From Streptomyces sp. TBY4 (GTDB taxonomy: Bacteria; Actinomycetota; Actinomycetes; Streptomycetales; Streptomycetaceae): a DNA stretch of 64,000 bases. How positions within the stretch are numbered: position 1 is the first letter of the stretch; each line of letters begins with the position of its first letter. The DNA lies in assembly GCF_024213195.1 (NCBI RefSeq), contig NZ_JANAVF010000005.1, forward strand, positions 493,078-557,077, given 5' to 3'. Under the pieces are notes generated by a model. That model did no database searches and was not told the origin of the DNA. It was given only the letters and a program-made list of their open reading frames with translations. Of the stretch, positions 16,833 through 25,210 are shown one piece after another. Made by a program: the position numbers and the translations under genes.

Positions 16833-18257
16833 TCAGGGGGAGGTGGGCGCCGTCACAGCCGTGGAGGCGGCCTTGCGGACGGCCCCGGCGACCGCGCCCG
16901 CGACCTTGTCGTTGAAGACCGACGGGATGATGTAGTTCGCGTTCAGCTCGTCCTCGCCGACCACGTCGGCCAGGGCGCTCGCGGCGGCCAGCATCATGTC
17001 GGTGTTCACGGTGCGGGACTGGGCGTCCAGCAGGCCGCGGAAGACGCCCGGGAAGACCAGCACGTTGTTGATCTGGTTCGGGAAGTCGGAACGGCCGGTG
17101 GCCACGACGGCGGCGGTCTGGCGGGCGATCGCCGGGTCCACCTCCGGGTCCGGGTTCGCGAGCGCGAACACGATCGCACCTTCCGCCATGGCGGCCACGT
17201 CTTCACCGGAGAGGACGTTGGGGGCCGAGACGCCGATGAACACGTCGGCGCCGACCACGGCCTCCTTCAGGGTGCCCGTGTACCCCTCGGGGTTGGTGTT
17301 GTCGGCGATCCAGCGCAGCGGGGAGTCCGCGGCCGCGTCGACGAGGTCGGGGCGGTCCGCGTGGACGACACCGTGGATGTCGGCGCTGACGGCGTTCTTG
17401 ACCCCGGCCGCGAGGAGCAGCTTGAGGATGGCGGTACCGGCCGCGCCGGCGCCCGACATGACCACCTTGACGTCGCCAACTGCCTTGCCCACCACGCGCA
17501 GTGCGTTGGTGAGGGCGGCGAGGACCACGATGGCGGTGCCGTGCTGGTCGTCGTGGAAGACGGGGATGTCGAGGGCCTCGCGCAGCCGGGCCTCGATCTC
17601 GAAGCAGCGCGGCGCGGAGATGTCCTCCAGGTTGATGCCCGCGAAGCCGGGGGCGATCGCCTTGACGGCGGCCACGATCTCGTCGGAATCCTGGGTGTCC
17701 AGGCAGATCGGCCAGGCGTCGATGTCGGCGAAGCGCTTGAAGAGGGCCGCCTTGCCCTCCATGACCGGCATGGCGGCCATCGGGCCGATGTTGCCCAGGC
17801 CCAGTACGGCGGAGCCGTCCGTCACGACTGCGACGGTGTTGCGCTTGATGGTCAGGCGCCGCGCGTCCTCGGGGTTCTCGGCGATCGCCATGCACACGCG
17901 GGCCACGCCCGGGGTGTAGATCATCGAGAGGTCGTCGCGGTTGCGGATGGGGTGCTTGGACGACATCTCGATCTTGCCGCCGAGGTGCATCAGGAAGGTG
18001 CGGTCGGAGACCTTGCCGAGGCTGACGCCCTCGATCCCCCGCAGCTTCTCGACGATCTCGTCGGCGTGCGCCGTGGAGGTCGCGGCGATGGTGACGTCGA
18101 TGCGGAGCTTTTCGTGGCCGGATGCGGTCACGTCGAGGCCGGTGACCGAGCCACCGGAGGACTCCACGGCGGTGGTGAGCTGGGAGACCGCGGTTCCGCT
18201 CGCGGGCACTTCCAGGCGGACCGTCATCGAGTACGAGACGCTGGGCGCCGTTGCCAT
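16833..18257 (-). CDS. NAD(P)-dependent malic enzyme with N-terminal ACT domain
   Basis: The 474-residue protein joins an N-terminal ACT-like regulatory domain (about 1-85, SMTVRLEVPASGTAVSQLT) to a short-form malic enzyme. The latter has the substrate region SMIYTPGVARVCMAI, LGLGNIGPMAAMPVMEGKA, metal-site FHDDQHGTA and the nucleotide-binding GAGAAGTAI. It oxidatively decarboxylates malate to pyruvate, feeding acetyl-CoA and NAD(P)H. The ATG at 18257 starts MATAPSVSYS just before the ACT domain; in-frame codons up to 18377 read through the promoter region and were discarded. Cofactor preference cannot be settled by eye. The ACT domain implies amino-acid or related ligand control. Confidence 0.95.
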   Translation of the reverse strand: MATAPSVSYSMTVRLEVPASGTAVSQLTTAVESSGGSVTGLDVTASGHEKLRIDVTIAATSTAHADEIVEKLRGIEGVSLGKVSDRTFLMHLGGKIEMSSKHPIRNRDDLSMIYTPGVARVCMAIAENPEDARRLTIKRNTVAVVTDGSAVLGLGNIGPMAAMPVMEGKAALFKRFADIDAWPICLDTQDSDEIVAAVKAIAPGFAGINLEDISAPRCFEIEARLREALDIPVFHDDQHGTAIVVLAALTNALRVVGKAVGDVKVVMSGAGAAGTAILKLLLAAGVKNAVSADIHGVVHADRPDLVDAAADSPLRWIADNTNPEGYTGTLKEAVVGADVFIGVSAPNVLSGEDVAAMAEGAIVFALANPDPEVDPAIARQTAAVVATGRSDFPNQINNVLVFPGVFRGLLDAQSRTVNTDMMLAAASALADVVGEDELNANYIIPSVFNDKVAGAVAGAVRKAASTAVTAPTSP

Positions 18258-18397
18258 GGCCGAGTTCCTCTTCTGTCCCTGGTTCTTCTGTACACAGGGC
18301 CCAGCACTGCTCCGGCCGAAACATGGCAGGTGCGGCAGGACCTGTTGTCCGATCGTCCCACCTACCAGCCGGTACAAGGTAACCAGCTACAAATTTC

Positions 18398-18411
18398 GGA
18401 AGAACTCTTCC
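18398..18411. promoter_or_regulatory. Inverted repeat in the malic enzyme leader
   Basis: GGAAGA and TCTTCC arms are separated by two bases within an unusually AT-rich island, about 140 bases before the malic enzyme start. Operator function is inferred only. Confidence 0.35.
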
Positions 18412-18454
18412 ACCATACGAGATAATAGACGGCTGGGGAATGGGTGGCCCATAC

Positions 18455-18495
18455 AAAAAAGGTCCGCGCCCCCCACTGAGTGGAGGACGCGGACC
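18455..18495 (-). terminator. Intrinsic terminator with six-T tail
   Basis: On the minus strand GGTCCGCG pairs with CGCGGACC (18488-18495 with 18461-18468), with an inner CCAC/GTGG extension, and TTTTTT follows directly (18460-18455). It terminates transcripts coming from the HelD-like gene; a true T-run is rare in this GC-rich genome. Confidence 0.85.
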
Positions 18496-18684
18496 TGGTT
18501 CTTCCTACGTCTATGACACCGACCCGCCATGCTCGCCTCGCGGCAAGTGGTCGCTCTAGGCGACTAAGGTTGGGCCCGGGGGCTTGGATCGAGTCGGTGC
18601 CGTAACCCAGGCTAACAAAGGTTCGCCGGAAGTGATCCCCCCACCGGCGACCGGTTGCTGGACCACGCCCTTGGCCGCCGACCA

Positions 18685-18702
18685 ACCGGCCCTACGGCCG
18701 GT
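18685..18702 (-). terminator. Short hairpin after the HelD-like gene
   Basis: A 7-bp perfect stem (ACCGGCC/GGCCGGT) with a four-base loop lies 13 bases downstream of the stop, upstream of the stronger T-tailed terminator. Confidence 0.45.
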
Positions 18703-18714
18703 CCCGCCACCCGC

Positions 18715-21042
18715 CTACGGCTGCAGCAGCGCCGCGACCCCCTCGGCGTCCGGGGCGTCCCGGTCGGTGGAGATGACCGTCAGCTGCTGCGTGGCACGGG
18801 TCAGGGCCACGTAGAGCACCCGCAGGCCCGCCGGGGACTCGTCCGCGATCTCCGCCGGGGAGACCACCACGGTGGCGTCGTACTCCAGGCCCTTCGCCTC
18901 CAGGCTGCCCAGGGCCACCGCCCGCTCCCCCAGGTCCACGAGCCAGCCCGCGGCCTCCGCGCGCCGGTCCATGGCCACGACCACGCCGACCGTGCCGTCC
19001 ACCTGCTCCAGCAGCCGCCGGGTCTCCTCCACGACGGTGGAGCGCAGGTCCCCTGCGTCGGGCACCGCCGTGAAGCGCGGCCGCAGGCCCGTGGAACGCA
19101 CGGCCGTCGGCGGCTCCGTGCCCGGCGCCGCCAGCTTCAGCACCCGCGAGGCGACCTCGGCGACCTCGGCCGGGTTGCGGTAGTTCACCGTCAGGGTGAA
19201 CTTGCGCCGCGGCCGCGTGCCCAGCGCCTCGTCGCGCGCGGCGGCCGCCTCCTCGGGATCGGTCCACGAGGACTGCGCCGGGTCGCCGACCACCGTCCAC
19301 GTGCCGCCCCGGCCGCGGCGGCCGACCATCCGCCACTGCATCGGCGTCAGGTCCTGCGCCTCGTCGACGATGACGTGCGCGTACTCGGTGCGCTCCGCAG
19401 CGATCCGCTCGGCCCGCTCCCACTGGGTCTCCTCGCGGCCCGGCATCAGCTCCTCCAGACCGCTCAGCTGGTCCAGCGGGTCCATCTGCCGCTTCTTCTT
19501 GGGCCGCGCGGGCGCGCCCAGCAGCTGCTGGAGCTCGTCCAGCAGCGCCACGTCGTGCACCGACAGGGCGCCCTTGCCGTCCGGGCCGACCCGGCGCAGG
19601 GAGCGCGCCACCTGGCGGGTCTCGCGCGGGTTCAGGTCCCGGCGCGACCAGCGCGCCAGGCGCCGCTCGTCCGCCATGGAGGCCAGCACCCCGCGCGGGG
19701 TCAGCTCGGGCCACCAGGCGTTCAGGAAGTCGATGAACGCGTCCTCCGTCGAGATGTCCTCGTCGAAGGCGGAGCGCAGCTCGGCCGCGAGCTCCGGGTC
19801 GCTGTGCCGGCCGGACCCGCCGGACTTCGAGTACAGCGCGTCCAGCAGCAGCTTGCGGGCGCGCGGGCGCAGCAGGTTGACCGGGGCGGTGCCGGACAGG
19901 ACGTTCTGCCGGATCCGGTCGAGGTCGCCGGCCTCCAGCTCCTGGCGGCGGCCGAAGGCCACCACGCGCAGCCGGTCGGGGGCGGGCGCCCCGCCGGGAC
20001 CGCCGAGCTCCAGGGCTCCCCGTACGACCTTGCGCATAACCTTCAGCATCCGGGACGAGCCCTTGATGCGTGCGGTGGCCGGGTCGTCGTACGTGGTGGC
20101 CTCGGCGCCGTCGACGAGCGAGCCGAGCGCCCGGATGGCGACCTGGCCCTCCTCGCCGAGGGAGGGCAGGACGCCCTCGGTGTAGGCGACCAGCAGCGGG
20201 GTCGGGGAGACGATCAGGATGCCGCCGGAGTAGCGCCGGCGGTCCTGGTAGAGCAGGTAGGCGGCGCGGTGCAGGGCGACGGCGGTCTTGCCGGTGCCGG
20301 GGCCGCCCGCGACCTCGGCGACCGAGGCGGCGGGCGCCCGGATGACGAGGTCCTGCTCGGCCTGGATGGAGGAGACGATGTCGCGCATCGAGTGGGTGCG
20401 GGCCCGCCCGAGGGCGGCCATCAGGGCTCCGTCGCCGATGACGGGCAGCTCGTTCCCGCCGAGGAAGGCGGTCACCTCGGGGCGCATCAGGTCGTCCTCG
20501 ACGCCGAGCACCTTGCGGCCCTTGGAGCGGATGACGCGGCGGCGCACGACGCGGCCGGGCTCCTTGGGGGTGGAGCGGTAGAACGGCGCGGCCGCGGGGG
20601 CGCGCCAGTCGATGACGAGCGGCGCGTAGTCGGAGTCGAGGACCCCGATGCGGCCGATGTGGAGCGTCTCGGCGATGTCGGCCGTGAGGTCGGTGCGGAT
20701 CGCGTCGTCGGCGGGCTCGACGGAGGTGAAGGCGCCGTCCGGGCCCCGCTCCCCGTCCTTGCCGAGGACCAGGTCGATGCGGCCGAACAGGAAGTCCTCG
20801 AACTCGTTGTTGAGACGGTTGAGGTGGATCCCGGCGCGGAACACCTGCGCGTCCCGCTCCGCGAGGGCGCCCGGCGTGCCGACCTGGCCACGCTTGGCGG
20901 CATCGTTCATCAGGAACTCCGCCTCGTGGATCTTCTCCTCAAGGCGTCGGTACACGTGATCGAGATGCGTCTGCTCGACCGCGATCTCCCGATCGCGGAC
21001 GGAATCCGCCGTGCTGTCGACAGCGGCATTCTGCGCGGCCAC
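18715..21042 (-). CDS. helD: HelD-like UvrD/Rep-superfamily ATPase (RNA polymerase recycling factor type)
   Basis: The 775-residue protein has a charged N-terminal helical hairpin (about 1-75) and a HelD-type segment (DSDYAPLVIDWRAPAAAPFY). Helicase motifs follow: Walker A AGGPGTGKTAVALHRAAYLLY at about 250, Walker B VIVDEAQDLTPMQWRM, and late motifs LEAKGLEYDATVVV and LYVALTRATQQL. The N-terminal coiled-coil plus the IDWRAP segment is the signature of HelD, which pulls stalled RNA polymerase off DNA, rather than of UvrD or PcrA. The GTG at 21042 follows AAAGGGG at ideal distance. Longer in-frame reading to 21642 has no coding character. Followed by two terminators. Confidence 0.87.
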   Translation of the reverse strand: MAAQNAAVDSTADSVRDREIAVEQTHLDHVYRRLEEKIHEAEFLMNDAAKRGQVGTPGALAERDAQVFRAGIHLNRLNNEFEDFLFGRIDLVLGKDGERGPDGAFTSVEPADDAIRTDLTADIAETLHIGRIGVLDSDYAPLVIDWRAPAAAPFYRSTPKEPGRVVRRRVIRSKGRKVLGVEDDLMRPEVTAFLGGNELPVIGDGALMAALGRARTHSMRDIVSSIQAEQDLVIRAPAASVAEVAGGPGTGKTAVALHRAAYLLYQDRRRYSGGILIVSPTPLLVAYTEGVLPSLGEEGQVAIRALGSLVDGAEATTYDDPATARIKGSSRMLKVMRKVVRGALELGGPGGAPAPDRLRVVAFGRRQELEAGDLDRIRQNVLSGTAPVNLLRPRARKLLLDALYSKSGGSGRHSDPELAAELRSAFDEDISTEDAFIDFLNAWWPELTPRGVLASMADERRLARWSRRDLNPRETRQVARSLRRVGPDGKGALSVHDVALLDELQQLLGAPARPKKKRQMDPLDQLSGLEELMPGREETQWERAERIAAERTEYAHVIVDEAQDLTPMQWRMVGRRGRGGTWTVVGDPAQSSWTDPEEAAAARDEALGTRPRRKFTLTVNYRNPAEVAEVASRVLKLAAPGTEPPTAVRSTGLRPRFTAVPDAGDLRSTVVEETRRLLEQVDGTVGVVVAMDRRAEAAGWLVDLGERAVALGSLEAKGLEYDATVVVSPAEIADESPAGLRVLYVALTRATQQLTVISTDRDAPDAEGVAALLQP

Positions 21043-21170
21043 CAAGGCCCCTTTCTGACGTGCATGGGCAGCCGTCAACCGTACGCGAAGGGGCCCGCCC
21101 GCGCACGCCCCTTCCGGGACGGCTCGCGGATCAGGACGAAGATCACGCCCCGCGACGCCCGCCGGCAGGG

Positions 21171-21749
21171 TCAGCCCGGGCGGGATGCGAGGACGCGCCG
21201 CCGGTGCCGGGCCACCCGCTCGCGGTTTCCGCAGAGCTCGCTGGAGCACCAGCGGCGGCGGTGGCCGCGCGAGGTGTCGAGGTAGACCCGGGCGCAGCCG
21301 TCGCCCGCGCAGGCCCGCAGCAGTTCCCGCTCGCCCGGGTCGGTGAGCAGTTCGACGGCGTCCCGGGCCACGGCGGCGAGCAGCCCGGCGCATTCGACGC
21401 CGCCGCACAACTCCCGTACGAGGTGACCTTCTTGGTCCTGCACTGCACACAGTCCCGGGGGTGGACCGGCGGCCGCCGCGTTGACCCGGGCCAGTGCGTC
21501 CCCGGGCGGCGCGGCTCCGGCCAGCTCGGCCCGTACGAGGCTCCCGACATCGGCGCGCAGCACCCGGAAGGCTTCCACCCAGTCGTCCCCGACCCGGGTG
21601 AGCGGGGTCCGGTCGGGCACCAGCCCGGCTCCGGTCAGCCACAGCCGCAGCCCGTCGCCGTCCCGGATGCCCTCAGTGCTCGCGTGGGGACCGGAAGTCG
21701 CCACCAGGTCCAGGCAGACCCGCCCGGAGTCGAACCACATGCCCGTCAC
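21171..21749 (-). CDS. CGNR zinc-finger (ABATE-domain) putative transcription regulator
   Basis: The 192-residue protein ends in the CGNR zinc finger: CAGDGCARVYLDTSRGHRRRWCSSELCGNRERVARHRR holds four metal-binding cysteines and the CGNR tetrad (quoted in parts: CAGDGCARVYLD, WCSSELCGNRERVARH). The N-terminal ~130 residues are the family's ligand-binding-like ABATE domain, beginning with CLDLVAT. Such proteins are presumed DNA-binding stress or metabolite regulators. The start at 21749 (MTGMWFDSG) could equally be the ATG three codons later. It stands alone between helD and a GNAT gene, same strand; no target is evident. Confidence 0.9.
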   Translation of the reverse strand: MTGMWFDSGRVCLDLVATSGPHASTEGIRDGDGLRLWLTGAGLVPDRTPLTRVGDDWVEAFRVLRADVGSLVRAELAGAAPPGDALARVNAAAAGPPPGLCAVQDQEGHLVRELCGGVECAGLLAAVARDAVELLTDPGERELLRACAGDGCARVYLDTSRGHRRRWCSSELCGNRERVARHRRRVLASRPG

Positions 21750-21800
21750 CGCCTCCCGCTCGGGGCGTGCCCCCAGAGTGCCCGCCTGCGGTCCGGGAGG

Positions 21801-22346
21801 CTAGGGGGCGGGCGGCTCGTCGTTCAGCAGCAGCTGGAAGAGGCGGTGGTCCTGCCAGTCGCCGCCGACGTGCAGGAAGCGGGGCGCGAGCCCGTACGGC
21901 TCGAAGCCCGCCTTCTCCAGCACCCGCTGGGAGGGCAGGTTGTCCACCCTGGTACCCGCCTCGACCCGGTGCAGCCGCTCCTCGTCGCGGGCGATCCGGC
22001 AGAGCTCGTGCAGCCCGGCGGTGGCCAGGCCCCGGCCGGTCCAGGCCTGGTCGATCCAGTAGCCGACGGAGGCGCTGAGCATCGGCCCGCGCACGATGTT
22101 CTGGAGGTTCATCACGCCGACCTGCACGCCGTCGTCGGCCACCAGCACGAAGGTCCGCGCCCGGCCGCCCTCCTGCTCCGCGAGGAGCCCTTCGATCCGG
22201 GCCCGCTGCCCGGCCTCGGTGTAGAAGTCCTCGTCCCGCCAGGGCTCGTAGGGCGCCATGTACTCCCTGTTGCGCACCAGCGTCTCGGCCCTGCCCGCGG
22301 CGTCTTCCAGCCGCAGGCCCCTCATCTCCACCCCGTCAATGATCAT
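21801..22346 (-). CDS. GNAT N-acetyltransferase, RimJ/RimL-like
   Basis: The 181-residue product has the GNAT fold. The acetyl-CoA pyrophosphate loop is VGYWIDQAWTGRGLATAGLHELCR (about 100-122, Q/RxxGxG/A type), and the late RVDNLPSQRVLEKAGFEPYG motif is typical of RimJ/RimL enzymes that acetylate protein N-termini or small amines. No membrane or signal segment is present. The acceptor is unknown. ATG at 22346; it follows the nnaR stop by 66 bases on the same strand, so co-transcription with nnaR is possible. Confidence 0.9.
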   Translation of the reverse strand: MIIDGVEMRGLRLEDAAGRAETLVRNREYMAPYEPWRDEDFYTEAGQRARIEGLLAEQEGGRARTFVLVADDGVQVGVMNLQNIVRGPMLSASVGYWIDQAWTGRGLATAGLHELCRIARDEERLHRVEAGTRVDNLPSQRVLEKAGFEPYGLAPRFLHVGGDWQDHRLFQLLLNDEPPAP

Positions 22347-22412
22347 CCGTGCACGCTAACGGATCACGGGCCGGCCGCCCAGCCCCCGGACCCGGCCCCG
22401 GGCCCGGCCCCC

Positions 22413-23558
22413 TCAGTCCGCGCACTCCCCCGCGTCCAGCGACAGCCGGTAGCCGCGCTTGACGACGGTCTGGATGAGGTTCGGCGCGCCCAGGGCCACG
22501 CGCAGGCGGGCCATCGCCGTTTCCACCGCGTGCTCGTCGCGGCCCGCGCCCGGGAGGGTGCGCAGGAGTTCGGAGCGGGCCACGACCCAGCCCGGGCGCC
22601 GGGACAGGGCCCTGAGCAGGGCCATGCCGGCCGGCGGTACGGGGCGCAGCTCGGCGTCGACGAGGACCGCGTGGCCGCGCAGTTCCAGGCGGTGGCCGGC
22701 CACCGGCAGGACGCGGGCCCGGCCCGGGAGCTCCTGGCACAGGAGCTGGACGAGGGGTCCGAGCCGGAACCGCTCGGGCTGCACCGTGGGCACGCCCTCC
22801 GCCTGCAGCGGCAGGGCCGTCACCGGTCCCACGCAGGCGGAGAGCACCGATCCGCCGGTCAGGGCCTCCAGCACGGGTTCCCGTACGCCCCGCTCCGCGG
22901 CGCGTGAGAGCAGCGAGGCCGCCGCCGGGGCGGAGGTGAAGCTCACCGCGTCCACCCCGCCCACGGCCACCGCGTCGATCAGCCGGTCCAGCGGCCCGAG
23001 GTCCTCGGGCGCCATCCACCGGTAGACGGGTACGCCGACCACCTCGGCCCCGCCCGCCCGCAGGGCCTCGATGAACCCGGGCAGCGGCTCCCCGTGCAGC
23101 TGCAGGGCGATGCGCCGGCCGGCCACCCCGGCCGCGAGCAGCCGGTCCAGTACCTCGGCGAGCGATTCCGAGCGCGGGGACCAGGTCTCCACGAGCCCGG
23201 CGGCCCGGATCGCACCCTTCACCTTCGGTCCGCGCGCCAGCAGTTCGGTCTCCCGCAGCCGCCCGAGCAGTTCCTCGCCGAGCCCCCACCCGTCGGCGGC
23301 CTCGATCCAGCCGCGGAAGCCGATGGCGGTGGTCGCCACCACCACGTCGGGGGCCGAGGCGATCAGCTCCTTGGTCGCGGAGAGCAGTTCGGCGTCGTCC
23401 GCGAGCGGCACGATCCGCAGGGCGGGCGCGTGCAGCACGGTGGCCCCGCGGCGGCGCAGCAGGGCGATGAGCTCGTCGGCCCGCCGGGCGGCGGTGACCC
23501 CGACGGTGAATCCGGCGAGCGGGCCGGCCGGCGGCGGACCGGTGTGGATGTCGTGCAT
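22413..23558 (-). CDS. nnaR: Uroporphyrinogen-III-synthase-like / winged-helix nitrate regulator NnaR
   Basis: The 381-residue protein fuses a HemD-like domain (about 15-275, GFTVGVTAARRADELIALLRR to LSACVGPVTALPLQ) to a C-terminal OmpR/PhoB-type winged helix (about 300-375, ALSRRPGWVVARSELLRTL, AVETAMARLRVALG, VVKRGYRLS). This architecture is that of NnaR, an actinobacterial co-activator of nitrate and nitrite assimilation genes that works with GlnR. The HemD domain may sense or make siroheme precursors; catalysis is not assured. It lies directly downstream of narK, and a GlnR-like four-site box overlaps the narK stop (23680-23717). ATG at 23558. Confidence 0.92.
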   Translation of the reverse strand: MHDIHTGPPPAGPLAGFTVGVTAARRADELIALLRRRGATVLHAPALRIVPLADDAELLSATKELIASAPDVVVATTAIGFRGWIEAADGWGLGEELLGRLRETELLARGPKVKGAIRAAGLVETWSPRSESLAEVLDRLLAAGVAGRRIALQLHGEPLPGFIEALRAGGAEVVGVPVYRWMAPEDLGPLDRLIDAVAVGGVDAVSFTSAPAAASLLSRAAERGVREPVLEALTGGSVLSACVGPVTALPLQAEGVPTVQPERFRLGPLVQLLCQELPGRARVLPVAGHRLELRGHAVLVDAELRPVPPAGMALLRALSRRPGWVVARSELLRTLPGAGRDEHAVETAMARLRVALGAPNLIQTVVKRGYRLSLDAGECAD

Positions 23559-23679
23559 GGTGACCTGCCTCGCGCAGTGGTCGGGTCCGGTGTCGGGTCC
23601 GGCGTCGCGTTCACACGCACTCGTGAGGTTCGCGTGGACCGAGCCTGCCCTGGGGGCGTATCAGGCTCGGTTCACGCGT

Positions 23680-23717
23680 ATTTCGGGGCCGTTAACCGGC
23701 GGGGTGACCGCCGTTAC
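23680..23717 (-). promoter_or_regulatory. GlnR-like box upstream of nnaR
   Basis: On the minus strand GTAAC (23717), CACCC (23706), TTAAC (23695) and GAAAT (23684) follow each other at exactly 11-base steps. This is the a-b-a-b layout of GlnR boxes (gTnAc, six bases, GaAAc). Both a-sites and the second b-site fit well; the first b-site is degenerate. It lies 122-159 bases before nnaR. Confidence 0.6.
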
Positions 23718-25087
23718 ACCGAGGTGAGCTGCGGCTTCGTCTCCGCCCCGGCCGTGGGGATCATCACCTGGGCGGGCCGGCGAAGGTATACCGCCCAGGT
23801 GACGGCGCAGCACACCGCGTAGAAGCCGAGGAAGGTCACGAAGGCCGCCGTGCCCGAGCCGGAGCTCAGGAAGGCCTCCCGGAAGACCAGGTTGATGGCG
23901 AGCCCGCCGAGCGCGCCGACCGCGCCGATGATTCCCATGGAGGCGCCGGACAGCCGCCGCCCGTACGCGGCCGCCTCCTCGCCGCTCATCCCGCGGGCCA
24001 GCGCCTTCGCCTGGAAGATGCCGGGGATCATCTTGTAGGTGGAGCCGTTGCCGAGCCCGCTGAGGACGAACAGCCCCACGAAGCCGACCAGGAACACCGG
24101 CAGGGATTCCCGTACCGAGGCCAGGATCACCACTCCGGTCGCCGCCGCCATCACCACGAAGGTGCCGAGGGTGATCCGCGCGCCGCCGAAGCGGTCCGCG
24201 AGGGCACCGCCGACCGGCCGGATCAGCGAGCCGAGCAGCGGTCCGATGAAGGTGAGCGAGGCCGCCTGGAGCGGGGTGCGGCCGAACTGCGTCTGGAGCA
24301 CCAGGCCGAAGGCGAAGCTGTAGCCGATGAAGGAGCCGAAGGTGCCGATGTACAGGAAGGCCATGATCCAGGTGTGGCCGTCGCGGACCGCCTCCCGTAC
24401 GGCCCCGGTGTCGTTGCGCACGGGCGCCAGGTTGTCCATCCGCACCGCGGCGAGCACCGCCGCGATCACGATGAGAGGGATGTAGGCGCCGAGCAGCAGC
24501 CGCGGGTGGCCGGCTCCGGCCGTACCGATGACCAGCAGGGCGGCGAGCTGGACGACGGGGACGCCGATGTTGCCGCCGCCCGCGTTGAGGCCCAGCGCCC
24601 AGCCCTTCTTGCGCAGCGGGAAGAAGGCGTTGATGTTCGTCATCGACGAGGCGAAGTTCCCGCCGCCGACCCCGGTCAGCGCGGCCACCAGCAGGAAGGT
24701 GGTGTACGAGGTCCCGGGCTCCATCACCAGCCAGGCGGCGACCGTCGGCGCGAGCAGCAGCAGGGCGCTGAAGACCGTCCAGTTGCGGCCGCCGAAGCGG
24801 GCCACGGCGAAGGTGTAGGGCACGCGGACCACGGCGCCCACGCAGGTGGCGGTGGCGATGAGGGCGAACTTCCCGGCGGGGTCGATCCCGTACTGCGGGC
24901 CCATGAAGAGCACCATCACGGACCACAGGGACCAGATCGAGAACCCGATGTGCTCGGAGAGCACGGAGTAGATCAGGTTGCGGCGGGCGGTCTTCTCGCC
25001 CGTCTCCCGCCAGAAGGTCTCGTCCTCGGGATCCCACCGCTCGATCCAGCGGCCACCCTTGCGCGGTGCGGTCGTACTGGTCATCAC
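23714..25087 (-). CDS. narK: NarK-type nitrate/nitrite MFS transporter
   Basis: The 457-residue protein has about 12 hydrophobic segments and both nitrate-nitrite-porter signatures: GVGGGNFASSMTNINAFFP (about residue 140) and GLGNGSTYKMIPGIF (about 345). Substrate Arg residues are expected in TM2 and TM8; RVPYTFAVARFGG and IRPVGGALADRFGG are the matching regions. The cytoplasmic head starts WIERWDPEDETFWRETG, usual for NarK. It exports nitrite and/or imports nitrate in the plasma membrane. The neighbour nnaR supports a role in nitrate metabolism. Two adjacent ATG codons open the gene (25087). A GlnR-like half-box lies about 100 bases upstream. Confidence 0.95.
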   Translation of the reverse strand: MMTSTTAPRKGGRWIERWDPEDETFWRETGEKTARRNLIYSVLSEHIGFSIWSLWSVMVLFMGPQYGIDPAGKFALIATATCVGAVVRVPYTFAVARFGGRNWTVFSALLLLAPTVAAWLVMEPGTSYTTFLLVAALTGVGGGNFASSMTNINAFFPLRKKGWALGLNAGGGNIGVPVVQLAALLVIGTAGAGHPRLLLGAYIPLIVIAAVLAAVRMDNLAPVRNDTGAVREAVRDGHTWIMAFLYIGTFGSFIGYSFAFGLVLQTQFGRTPLQAASLTFIGPLLGSLIRPVGGALADRFGGARITLGTFVVMAAATGVVILASVRESLPVFLVGFVGLFVLSGLGNGSTYKMIPGIFQAKALARGMSGEEAAAYGRRLSGASMGIIGAVGALGGLAINLVFREAFLSSGSGTAAFVTFLGFYAVCCAVTWAVYLRRPAQVMIPTAGAETKPQLTSV

Positions 25088-25175
25088 ACGCCTCCACAGC
25101 TGCTGCGATCACGTCGCGCTCGTCGCGTCCCGTCCGTGGTGACGACCGTAGGAAGGGCTCGTTTCAGCCCCGGTC

Positions 25176-25195
25176 CCCGCCGGATGACCGGCGGG
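25176..25195 (-). terminator. Hairpin after the LysR gene
   Basis: A perfect 8-bp stem CCCGCCGG/CCGGCGGG with an ATGA loop lies 11 bases after the LysR stop. It partly overlaps the GlnR-like half-box. Confidence 0.5.
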
Positions 25196-25210
25196 AAACC
25201 TTGCACTCAC
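25184..25210 (+). promoter_or_regulatory. GlnR-like half-box upstream of narK
   Basis: ATGAC, six bases, GAAAC, six bases, CTCAC (25184, 25195, 25206) fits a-b-a of the GlnR pattern at 11-base steps, 97 bases before narK. It overlaps a terminator-like hairpin, so the evidence is weaker than for the nnaR box. Confidence 0.4.

Larger units (their letters stand above)
18258..18714. other. Spacer between HelD-like gene and malic enzyme gene
   Basis: About 460 bases. From right to left on the minus strand it holds a 7-bp hairpin after the HelD stop (18685-18702), a T-tailed intrinsic terminator (18455-18495), then an AT-richer stretch with an inverted repeat (18398-18411), which is the likely malic enzyme promoter and operator zone. 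No convincing gene was found. Confidence 0.6.

Noticed and set aside
18362..18685. Minus-strand frame of 107 codons and a 45-codon frame inside it
   Set aside because: Both cross the T-tailed terminator and have no conserved-looking sequence.
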